A stretch of 64,000 nucleotides of DNA from Polynucleobacter duraquae. Its GTDB lineage: Bacteria > Pseudomonadota > Gammaproteobacteria > Burkholderiales > Burkholderiaceae. How positions within the stretch are numbered: position 1 is the first letter of the stretch; every line of letters begins with the position of its first letter. A program made the position numbers and the translations under genes. The DNA lies in assembly GCF_000973625.1 (NCBI RefSeq), contig NZ_CP007501.1, forward strand, positions 1,488,001 through 1,552,000, written 5' to 3'. Shown piece after piece: positions 53,481 to 61,576 of this stretch. The notes under the pieces are model-generated. The model was not told where the DNA came from. It made no database searches and saw only the letters and a list, made by a program, of their open reading frames with translations.

Positions 53481-55154
53481 TTAGCCTTGATTGTCCATTT
53501 TTGCTTTTAACAAAGCGCCCAAATTGGTTGTGCCAGACTGCGCATCACCTTGGAGCTTGCTAATAGCATCTTGTTGGTCAGAGCTGTCTTTTGCTTTGAT
53601 TGAAAGATTGATTACACGTGACTTGCGATCAATATTGATGATCATTGCAGTTACGCTATCGCCTTCTTTCAATACATTGCGTGCATCTTCAACGCGGTCT
53701 GTTGAGATCTCAGAGGCACGTAAGTAAGCTTCAACTTCATCAGCCAAGTGAATAGTTGCACCCTTAGCATCAACAGCCTTCACAGTACCAGTTACAAGGC
53801 TACCCTTGTCGCTTACGGATGTGTAGTTGTTGAATGGGTCACCAGACAACTGCTTAATACCAAGAGAGATGCGCTCTTTCTCAACATCAATAGCCAATAC
53901 AGTAGCTTCAACTTCATCGCCTTTTTTGTATTTCTTAACAGTTTCTTCTCCTGGCTCATTCCAAGAAATGTCTGAGAGGTGAACCAAACCGTCAATACCG
54001 CCAGGCAAGCCAATGAATACACCAAAGTCAGTAATAGACTTGATTGCGCCAGTCAACTTGTCGCCTTTTTGTTGGCCACGTGAGAACTCTTCCCATGGAT
54101 TTGCTTTGCACTGCTTGATGCCCAAGCTAATACGACGCTTGTCTTCATCAATATCCAGAACCATCACTTCCACTTCGGTTCCTAATGCAGTAGCTTTGCT
54201 TGGAGCAACGTTCTTGTTAGTCCAGTCCATTTCAGAAACGTGTACCAAACCTTCGATACCAGATTCGATTTCTACGAACGCGCCGTAGTCAGTCAGGTTG
54301 GTTACCTTACCGAATAAACGGGTGTTTGGTGGGTAACGACGAGCGATACCAACCCATGGATCATCGCCAAGTTGTTTCACGCCGAGTGAAACACGGTTTT
54401 TCTCTTGATCGAACTTCAAAATCTTCGCGGTCACTTCTTGACCAACAGTCAACATCTCGCTTGGGTGACGCACACGACGCCATGCCAAATCGGTAATGTG
54501 CAAGAGGCCATCAATACCACCGAGGTCCACGAACGCGCCGTAGTCAGTAATATTTTTAACGATACCTTGAACAACGCTACCTTCTTTGAGGTTAGACATC
54601 AACTTCGCGCGCTCTTCACCTTGACTAGCTTCAACAACTGCGCGACGTGACAACACTACGTTGTTACGCTTGCGGTCAAGCTTGATAACCTTAAACTCCA
54701 TCGTCTTACCTTCGTAAGGGCTGGTGTCCTTGATTGGGCGTGTATCAACGAGTGATCCAGGCAAGAATGCGCGGATACCGTTAACCATGACAGTCAAGCC
54801 GCCTTTAACCTTACCGGTAACAGTACCAGTAACGATCTCAGCTTGCTCAAGCGCTTTTTCCAAATTCATCCATGATGCCAAGCGTTTTGCTTTGTCACGG
54901 GAGAGGATTGTGTCGCCATAGCCATTCTCAAGAGCGTCAATAGCAACAGAAACGAAATCGCCAGGAGCTACTTCAATCTCGCCAGCGTCGTTATGGAATT
55001 CTTCAACAGGAATAAACGCTTCGGATTTCAATCCAGCGTTAACAACGACGAAGTTATGGTCGATGCGAAGTACTTCAGCCGAAATAACTTGGCCGGTCTT
55101 CATATTCGATCGGGTTAATGATTCTTCAAATAGTTCTGCAAATGATTCAGACAT
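53481..55154 (-). CDS. rpsA: 30S ribosomal protein bS1
   Basis: Large RNA-binding protein that brings mRNA to the 30S subunit. The 557 residues contain six S1 repeats; each of the later ones shows the Ix[14 protein letters not shown] core, for example [25 protein letters not shown] and [26 protein letters not shown]. Typical length. The start has no clear Shine-Dalgarno sequence and follows a hairpin, as expected for a gene that S1 itself controls. Followed by a strong terminator. Confidence 0.97.
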   Translation of the reverse strand: MSESFAELFEESLTRSNMKTGQVISAEVLRIDHNFVVVNAGLKSEAFIPVEEFHNDAGEIEVAPGDFVSVAIDALENGYGDTILSRDKAKRLASWMNLEKALEQAEIVTGTVTGKVKGGLTVMVNGIRAFLPGSLVDTRPIKDTSPYEGKTMEFKVIKLDRKRNNVVLSRRAVVEASQGEERAKLMSNLKEGSVVQGIVKNITDYGAFVDLGGIDGLLHITDLAWRRVRHPSEMLTVGQEVTAKILKFDQEKNRVSLGVKQLGDDPWVGIARRYPPNTRLFGKVTNLTDYGAFVEIESGIEGLVHVSEMDWTNKNVAPSKATALGTEVEVMVLDIDEDKRRISLGIKQCKANPWEEFSRGQQKGDKLTGAIKSITDFGVFIGLPGGIDGLVHLSDISWNEPGEETVKKYKKGDEVEATVLAIDVEKERISLGIKQLSGDPFNNYTSVSDKGSLVTGTVKAVDAKGATIHLADEVEAYLRASEISTDRVEDARNVLKEGDSVTAMIINIDRKSRVINLSIKAKDSSDQQDAISKLQGDAQSGTTNLGALLKAKMDNQG

Positions 55155-55172
55155 TTATATATTCACTTTGTG

Positions 55173-55191
55173 CCGCCAGAAGGCCTGACGG
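55173..55191 (-). promoter_or_regulatory. Hairpin in the rpsA leader
   Basis: CCGTCAG / CTGGCGG (minus strand) form a 7-bp stem with a GU pair and a 5-nt loop, 18 bases before the rpsA ATG. The following AU-rich GTGAATATATAAATG has no Shine-Dalgarno. Similar features serve S1 autoregulation in E. coli; here it is an inference. Confidence 0.4.
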
Positions 55192-55266
55192 GTTAGGTTA
55201 AAAAAGCCCCAAGAAACACGCTAAATTAGATAATCGCGTTGTAGAGTTTCTTAAGACGCCAAAACA

Positions 55267-55290
55267 ACTTCTACTTCTACTTCCACTTCT
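55267..55290 (-). repeat. Four imperfect 6-bp tandem repeats upstream of rpsA
   Basis: Plus-strand ACTTCT ACTTCT ACTTCC ACTTCT; on the transcribed strand a purine-rich AGAAGT-type array about 115-135 bases before the rpsA start, just after the cmk stop. Confidence 0.5.
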
Positions 55291-55309
55291 GTTAACTGCC
55301 CACCAAAAA

Positions 55310-55972
55310 TTAAGCAACTTTTGATTGATACCAATCTAAAACCGTCTTAACTGCTTGATCTATCGATAATTCCGATGTTTCTAGCACTTCGGCGCCGTCT
55401 GCGACTAACAAAGGGGCTGTACCTCGACTACTGTCTCTGGCATCGCGCTCTTGTAAATCATGCAGCAAGTGCTCTAGTTTAGCAGAAATTCCCTTAGCTA
55501 TCAATTGCTTATACCGACGTTCTGCTCTAGCCTCAGCTGTTGCCGTGAGGAAAATCTTCAGAACAGCATCCGGGAAAATCACGCTTGCCATATCGCGACC
55601 ATCAGCAACCAAGCCTGGAGCCACCCTAAAACCATGCTGAACACCCACTAAAGCCTGCCTAACCTCTGGATGTACTGCTATTGCGGACGCGCGCAAACCA
55701 ATGCTTTCGGTACGAATAGCATCTGTCACATCTTCCGAATTGAGCAAAATTTGGCCATTTTTGAACGAAATCACTAGTTTTTTAGCCAAAATACCCAGTT
55801 CTGGGCCATTTTGAGGCTCAATGGACGCTTTTTGACTACCCAAGGCAACCAGTCGATATAGCGCCCCACTATCCAGATAATGAAAGCCTAACTTTTTAGC
55901 CACTAAGGAGGCGACAGTCCCTTTGCCAGAGGCTGTAGGTCCATCAATGGCGATGACTGGCGGCAAATTCAT
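55310..55972 (-). CDS. cmk: Cytidylate kinase
   Basis: Phosphorylates CMP and dCMP. The 220-residue protein begins [24 protein letters not shown] (P-loop), then [43 protein letters not shown] and the [12 protein letters not shown] substrate site. 12 bases after aroA; the pair upstream of rpsA is widely conserved. Confidence 0.95.
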   Translation of the reverse strand: MNLPPVIAIDGPTASGKGTVASLVAKKLGFHYLDSGALYRLVALGSQKASIEPQNGPELGILAKKLVISFKNGQILLNSEDVTDAIRTESIGLRASAIAVHPEVRQALVGVQHGFRVAPGLVADGRDMASVIFPDAVLKIFLTATAEARAERRYKQLIAKGISAKLEHLLHDLQERDARDSSRGTAPLLVADGAEVLETSELSIDQAVKTVLDWYQSKVA

Positions 55973-55984
55973 TAAAAAGGACTT

Positions 55985-57313
55985 TTAGGAAACGATCTTT
56001 GCAAATTCAGCAAAGTAAGTAGGGAAGGTTTTGGCAACGCAATTAGGGTCATTGATCTGGAGAGCATTGGGGCCAAAAGCAGCTAATGAGAAACACATTG
56101 CCATGCGATGGTCGTCATAAGTATCGATACCCTGAGCAGGAAATTTCCAGTCGGCGAATGATTTGGGGGCTTGCACCACGATGTAATCGGCGCCCTCCTC
56201 GACAATAGCGCCCACCTTCTTTAATTCCTTAGCCATGGCCGCAATACGATCAGTTTCCTTCACGCGCCAGCTCGCAATATTGTTTAAGCGAGTGGGACCC
56301 TCAGCAAATAAAGCCGCAGCAGCCAAAGTCATCGCCGCATCCGGAATCTCCGTGCAATCGATCGTGATGCCATTGAGCTTGCCGTTGGCATTCCGAACGC
56401 CAGCAACTTCAATCCAATCTTCGCCCGATGAAATCTTCGCACCCATTAAAGCGAGCGCATCAGCAAAAGCCACATCACCCTGGATACTTTCGCTTCCAAC
56501 ACCTAATACACGCACTGGTCCACCACCAATCGCGCCAAGCGCCAAGAAGTAAGAAGCAGAAGATGCATCACCCTCCACAGAAAGCGCTCCAGGACTTTGG
56601 TATACCGCATCAGAAGTCTTAGCAGGAATCACAAACGACTGCGCATCAGGGCAAGCTACTTTGACGCCAAAGCGCGCCATCAGCTTAAGCGTGATATCGA
56701 TATAAGGACGAGAAATCAATTCGCCGATAACTTCAATCTTGACAGGCTCTTTTGCAACTAAAGGCAGGGCCATCAACAAGGCAGTCAGGAATTGGCTAGA
56801 GACATCGCCGCGTACCCTCACCACATCTTGAATTGCAATATCCGCAGCAAGAATTTTAATTGGCGGATAACCTTCTTGTAATTCGTAATCAATCTTTGCG
56901 CCCACTTGGCGCAGACCATCTACTAAATCTCGAATAGGTCTTTCGTGCATACGGGGCACACCAGATAGACGGTAGTTACCACCTTGCATTGCTAGAGCTG
57001 CTGTTAGCGGACGAATTGCCGTACCAGCATTACCCATAAAGAGATCTGCGTTTTGCACTGGGAACTTACCACCACAACCTTCAACCACGCAGACATTGTC
57101 AGCTAGATCAATCACCGATAAACCCAGCTGGCGAAGCGCATTACGCATCACCTGGGTATCGTCAGCATCTAGAAGATTTTTAAGGGTTGTTGTGCCTGAA
57201 GATAGGGCGGCTAGTAACAAGGCGCGATTTGAAATACTTTTTGATCCAGGCAAGACAATTGAGCCTTGTGCTCGCTTGAATGGTCCAATTTTGATATTCG
57301 GTAAGCCACTCAT
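55985..57313 (-). CDS. aroA: 3-phosphoshikimate 1-carboxyvinyltransferase (EPSP synthase)
   Basis: Sixth step of the shikimate pathway. The 442-residue protein has [56 protein letters not shown] and [20 protein letters not shown], all diagnostic. [17 protein letters not shown] and NAGTAIRPL show a class I (glyphosate-sensitive type) pattern. The ATG at 57313 overlaps the tyrA stop by one base (TGATG). Confidence 0.96.
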   Translation of the reverse strand: MSGLPNIKIGPFKRAQGSIVLPGSKSISNRALLLAALSSGTTTLKNLLDADDTQVMRNALRQLGLSVIDLADNVCVVEGCGGKFPVQNADLFMGNAGTAIRPLTAALAMQGGNYRLSGVPRMHERPIRDLVDGLRQVGAKIDYELQEGYPPIKILAADIAIQDVVRVRGDVSSQFLTALLMALPLVAKEPVKIEVIGELISRPYIDITLKLMARFGVKVACPDAQSFVIPAKTSDAVYQSPGALSVEGDASSASYFLALGAIGGGPVRVLGVGSESIQGDVAFADALALMGAKISSGEDWIEVAGVRNANGKLNGITIDCTEIPDAAMTLAAAALFAEGPTRLNNIASWRVKETDRIAAMAKELKKVGAIVEEGADYIVVQAPKSFADWKFPAQGIDTYDDHRMAMCFSLAAFGPNALQINDPNCVAKTFPTYFAEFAKIVS

Positions 57314-58194
57314 CAAAGCCCATCCAAATCTTGGCGTGCTTTGCTAGCCTTGTTGAACAACTTCTCCAAGCCAGAACCATCATTCTCAGCAATCAATTTA
57401 CGCATGTGGTTCACGATGAGCAAATATTGATCAAGCTCTTTAAGAACTGCCGTTCGATTACCCAAACAAATATCTCGCCACATCTCGGGACTCGAGGCAG
57501 CGATGCGGGTGAAATCTTTGAAGCCTGCGCCCACATGACTGAGCTTTTGGTCGGCATCTTCTGAGTTCACAACACTGGCCATTAATGCGTAAGACAAGAG
57601 GTGTGGCAGATGAGAGACTGCCGCATAAATCGCATCATGCTGGACACAGGAAATCTTTTTAACAACGGAGCCAGCTGACTGCCAAAAGCCTTCGATTAAA
57701 TCTATATCTTGCGGGGAGTTTTCTTGTAGCGGACACAGGATGGTTTGCTTGCCTTCAAATAAATCCGCTTTTGCTGCACTTGCACCATGTTGCGCACCAC
57801 CTGCAATCGGATGCGCCGGCACAAACTGACAAGCTTTTTTACCCAAGACTTCTTTAGCAGCCAAAATCACGTCACCCTTAGTGCTGCCCGCATCGGTAAT
57901 CATTGTTCTGGGCTCAAGATGAGGTTCGATGGCTTCAAAGGCTGCGCGCATCTGCGCCACTGGCATGCACAATACAATCACATCAGCTTGCTGAGCCGCC
58001 TTAGCTAGGTCAACTACAGCATCTATAGCACCGATCTTAAGAGCTTGATCTAGATTAGGAGCGCTACGGCCAACACCCAAGACCTCATTGACCACTCCCG
58101 CTTTTTTTAATGCTAGACCCAAGGAGGCACCAATTAAACCAACACCAACAATCGCGACGGTTCCGTAATTACTGGATGGATTAATGATGGCCAT
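57313..58194 (-). CDS. tyrA: Prephenate dehydrogenase
   Basis: Converts prephenate to 4-hydroxyphenylpyruvate (or arogenate to tyrosine) with NAD(P). The 293-residue protein has [56 protein letters not shown] and [15 protein letters not shown] with the catalytic histidine region. Dehydrogenase domain alone, no chorismate mutase fusion. Coupled to aroA. Confidence 0.94.
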   Translation of the reverse strand: MAIINPSSNYGTVAIVGVGLIGASLGLALKKAGVVNEVLGVGRSAPNLDQALKIGAIDAVVDLAKAAQQADVIVLCMPVAQMRAAFEAIEPHLEPRTMITDAGSTKGDVILAAKEVLGKKACQFVPAHPIAGGAQHGASAAKADLFEGKQTILCPLQENSPQDIDLIEGFWQSAGSVVKKISCVQHDAIYAAVSHLPHLLSYALMASVVNSEDADQKLSHVGAGFKDFTRIAASSPEMWRDICLGNRTAVLKELDQYLLIVNHMRKLIAENDGSGLEKLFNKASKARQDLDGL

Positions 58195-58226
58195 TGTCTT
58201 ATGAAATTTATCTAATAGACCTTGAA

Positions 58227-59357
58227 TTACTGCTGCGCCAAGATATCTTTAAGGGCGTCAATAAAGACTGCATTCTCTTGGGGCAAGCCGATGGAAATAC
58301 GCAACCATTGTGGCAAGCCGTAGTTGCCAACAGGACGAACAATAATGCCGCGCTTGAGTAGCTCTAAATTAATGCGAGCGCCTGCGCCATCATCCTCACC
58401 CACTCTCACCAATACAAAGTTGCCAGCCGACGGAAGGTAAGTTAAGCCAAGCGCATCAAATGCTTGCGTTAGCTGAACTAAACCCGCGCGATTCAATTCA
58501 AAGCCCTGCTGCAAGAAAGCAGAATCTTGGAACGCTGCGATCGCCGCGGCTTGTGCAAGACTATTCACATTAAATGGCTGACGAATGCGGTTGAGCAAAT
58601 CAGTCAAAGCAGGCTGCGCTACCCCATAGCCAATACGAAGACCTGCTAAGCCGTAAGCCTTTGAGAAGCTACGAGACAAAATCATATTGGGGAAACGCTT
58701 CACCCATGCAATAGCGTCATAGCGCTGCTCTGGGTTAAGGTACTCGTTATAAGCCTCATCCAATACGACCACCACATGAGTGGGTACAGCCATTAAGAAA
58801 TCTTCGATCTCTTTAGCAGTTAAGTAGCTACCGGTCGGATTATTCGGGTTGGCCACAAACACTAACTTCGCTTTATCACCTGAGGCTTTAACTGCTTGCA
58901 ACATGGCAGGCAGGTCATGGCCATACATTGCAGTTGCAGCCACTTCAATCGCCTTAGCACCAACAGCTTGTGTCGCTAATGGATAAACCGCAAAGGCGTG
59001 TTTAGAGAAAATCACCTCATCGCCAGCTTGAGCTACTGCGCGTGCAGCTAATTCCAAAATGTCGTTACTGCCATTGCCCAAGGTAATCCAATCCGCTGGG
59101 ACACCTAAGCGCGCTGATAAAACATTCTTTAATTCAAAGCCATTCGAATCTGGATAGCGACCTAAGTCACTCGCAGCCTTGAGCATCGCATCTTGCGCGG
59201 ACTTTGGCATACCCAATGGGTTCTCATTGGATGCGAGTTTCACGATCTTATTTTCATCAAGGCCGTACTCACGTGCAACCTCACTGATAGGTCGCCCGCC
59301 GACATAGGGGGCTATCGCATGGATATGCTTTAAGCCAATATTAGATTTTGATGTCAT
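58227..59357 (-). CDS. hisC: Histidinol-phosphate/aromatic aminotransferase
   Basis: PLP aminotransferase. The 376-residue protein has KLASNENPLGMPKSA, NPNNPTGSYL, VVLDEAYNEY and the PLP lysine in SRSFSKAYGLAGLRIGYG. In this aromatic operon it probably transaminates phenylpyruvate and 4-hydroxyphenylpyruvate as well as histidinol phosphate. It overlaps pheA by four bases. Confidence 0.93.
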   Translation of the reverse strand: MTSKSNIGLKHIHAIAPYVGGRPISEVAREYGLDENKIVKLASNENPLGMPKSAQDAMLKAASDLGRYPDSNGFELKNVLSARLGVPADWITLGNGSNDILELAARAVAQAGDEVIFSKHAFAVYPLATQAVGAKAIEVAATAMYGHDLPAMLQAVKASGDKAKLVFVANPNNPTGSYLTAKEIEDFLMAVPTHVVVVLDEAYNEYLNPEQRYDAIAWVKRFPNMILSRSFSKAYGLAGLRIGYGVAQPALTDLLNRIRQPFNVNSLAQAAAIAAFQDSAFLQQGFELNRAGLVQLTQAFDALGLTYLPSAGNFVLVRVGEDDGAGARINLELLKRGIIVRPVGNYGLPQWLRISIGLPQENAVFIDALKDILAQQ

Positions 59358-60448
59358 GCTGAATGAGGATATGAGCCAAGGTTTTTATAAAAAGCAGCTG
59401 TAGTTTTTAACTCTTCCAAAGCTTTAGCTACTTTTGCATCTTCAGCGTGTCCCGATACATCGATATAAAAGTGGTACTCCCAAGTTCCTTTGCGAGCAGG
59501 GCGAGACTCAAAGCGATTCATGGAAACACCATGTTTAGCCAAGGGCTCCAATAAACGATGCACAGCACCTGGCTGGTTATCCACCGATAGCACTAGAGAG
59601 GTTTGATCTTTGCCGGTAGGCTGACATTCGTAAGTACCGACCACGACAAAACGTGTACGGTTATGCGGATCATCTTGAATCTGTGCAGCGACCGCCTGCA
59701 ATCCATAAGCTTCTTGTGCAGGATCACCAGCAATCGCCGCCAAAGTAGGATCGTTGGCAGCCAGACGAGCAGCCTCTGCATTACTACTCACTGCCTGACG
59801 CTTTAAGTGGGGTGCATGCAAACTCAACCATTGCTGACATTGCGCCAACGCTTGGGCGTGAGCACAAACCGTAGTTACGCCATCTAAGCTACCGCTCTTC
59901 GTTAAAAGATGGTGGCGAATAGGCAGTACCACTTCACCACTAATTCGCATCGGAGAATCTAGAAGCAAATCTAAGGTTCTTGAAATCGCACCTTCACTGG
60001 AATTTTCTACAGGCACAACACCAAACTGCGCCGCGCCCTTCTCTACCGCTTTAAATACTTCATCCAAACTATTACAAGGAAGACCCGCAATCGAGTGGCC
60101 AAAATAGGTTTGGGCTGCTTGCTCTGAAAATGTTCCTACTGGTCCAAGATAGGCAATGGTCTGACGAGCCTCTAAGGCACGGCAAGCCGACATTACCTCA
60201 CGCCAAATGGCAGCAATACCATCAGGCAATAACGGGCCCTTACTAAGCTCCTGTATGCGCGCAACAACTTGACGCTCACGCTCCGGCCTAAATACTGGCG
60301 ATGAAAATCCACCTTTAATATGGCCAACCTCTTGGGCAGCTTTTGCACGCTGTGACAACAAATCTAAAATCTGCGCATCTAGTGCATCAATCTTGTCGCG
60401 GATGGGCGCTAGGCGCTGTTCTTCTGTACTTTGGTCTTTGGAGCTCAT
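59354..60448 (-). CDS. pheA: Bifunctional chorismate mutase/prephenate dehydratase
   Basis: Two steps to phenylpyruvate. The 364-residue protein has an N-terminal AroQ-type mutase (about 10-95, IRDKIDALDAQILDLLSQRAKAAQEV), the dehydratase (YLGPVGTFSEQAA, VVPVENSSEGAISRTLDLL, TRFVVVG) and a C-terminal ACT domain (TSLVLSVDNQPGAVHRLLEPLAKHGVSMNRFESRPA) with the ESRP motif for phenylalanine feedback. It starts on the last base region of serC (TAATG). Confidence 0.96.
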   Translation of the reverse strand: MSSKDQSTEEQRLAPIRDKIDALDAQILDLLSQRAKAAQEVGHIKGGFSSPVFRPERERQVVARIQELSKGPLLPDGIAAIWREVMSACRALEARQTIAYLGPVGTFSEQAAQTYFGHSIAGLPCNSLDEVFKAVEKGAAQFGVVPVENSSEGAISRTLDLLLDSPMRISGEVVLPIRHHLLTKSGSLDGVTTVCAHAQALAQCQQWLSLHAPHLKRQAVSSNAEAARLAANDPTLAAIAGDPAQEAYGLQAVAAQIQDDPHNRTRFVVVGTYECQPTGKDQTSLVLSVDNQPGAVHRLLEPLAKHGVSMNRFESRPARKGTWEYHFYIDVSGHAEDAKVAKALEELKTTAAFYKNLGSYPHSA

Positions 60449-61545
60449 TAAGCACGCCTTTCAAAGTCACGCATAAATTCCACTAAGGCCTTGACGCCTT
60501 CTAATGGCATTGCGTTGTAAATACTCGCGCGCATACCGCCTGCCGCCTTATGGCCACGCAAGGCAACCAAGCCTGCTGCATTAGATTGCTCAAGAAACTG
60601 GGCATTTAAATTTTCATTCTTTAGGAAAAAGGTGACGTTCATTCTGGAGCGATATTCTTTGGTAACGCGATTCTCATACAAACTACTCTGATCCAAGAAG
60701 TTATATAGCAAATCTGCTTTTTCTAGATTGCGTTTCTCAATCGCTTTTACACCGCCCTGCTTGAGTAACCACTTAAAGCCTAGTCCCGCCATATAAATCG
60801 AGAAAGTGGGCGGCGTATTTAACATGGAGTCAGTTGCTGCTTGTTTAGACCAATCCCAAATCGATGGCGTAATTTTCATACTGTGTCCCATCAAGTCTTT
60901 GCGAACGATCACAATCGTTACGCCAGATGGGCCAATGTTTTTTTGTGCGCCGCCAAACCAAACCCCACATTTTGTGATGTCGATTTCTCTGGAAAGGATA
61001 TTGCTAGAAATATCGGCAACCAAAAGCTTGCCATTGACATCAGGTACATCTGGAAACTCTACGCCACCAATGGTTTCGTTCGCACAGTAATGAACGTAAG
61101 CAGCATCATCTGATAGTTGCCAAGTAGATCTCGCAGGAATCGTATTGAATTTTTCAGCCGCAGAAGAGGCTGCTAAATGAGCAACACCATACTTCTCCGC
61201 TTCTTTATACGACTTTTCCGACCAAACGCCAGTTACTAAAAAATCTGCCTTTGGGCCATTTTTGGCTAAGGGCATCAGGTTCATGGGAATGGCAGCATTC
61301 TGACCTAATCCACCACCTTGAAGCATCAATATTTCATAGGAATCCGGGATTTCCATGAGGGTGCGTAAGTCTTGCAATACTTCCTCATACAAGGCCATGA
61401 ACTCTTTGCCTCGATGACTCACTTCCATGACGCTTGCACCCAAGCCTTGCCAATTCAACATCTCTGCAGCAGCCTGCTTCAATACCTCTTCAGGCAAGGT
61501 AGCCGGCCCCGCAGCGAAATTGAAAATGCGGCGGTCAAACGTCAT
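60448..61545 (-). CDS. serC: Phosphoserine aminotransferase
   Basis: PLP enzyme of serine (and pyridoxine) synthesis. The 365-residue protein has FNFAAGPATLPEEVLKQAA, MEVSHRGKEF, LMLQGGGLGQNAAIPMNL, YVHYCANETIGGVEF and the PLP lysine in VWFGGAQKNIGPSGVTIV. Sits between gyrA (31 bases upstream) and pheA (one-base overlap), the standard betaproteobacterial order. Confidence 0.96.
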   Translation of the reverse strand: MTFDRRIFNFAAGPATLPEEVLKQAAAEMLNWQGLGASVMEVSHRGKEFMALYEEVLQDLRTLMEIPDSYEILMLQGGGLGQNAAIPMNLMPLAKNGPKADFLVTGVWSEKSYKEAEKYGVAHLAASSAAEKFNTIPARSTWQLSDDAAYVHYCANETIGGVEFPDVPDVNGKLLVADISSNILSREIDITKCGVWFGGAQKNIGPSGVTIVIVRKDLMGHSMKITPSIWDWSKQAATDSMLNTPPTFSIYMAGLGFKWLLKQGGVKAIEKRNLEKADLLYNFLDQSSLYENRVTKEYRSRMNVTFFLKNENLNAQFLEQSNAAGLVALRGHKAAGGMRASIYNAMPLEGVKALVEFMRDFERRA

Positions 61546-61576
61546 GATGAGCTAATTAACCTTTAATGAATGCCAA

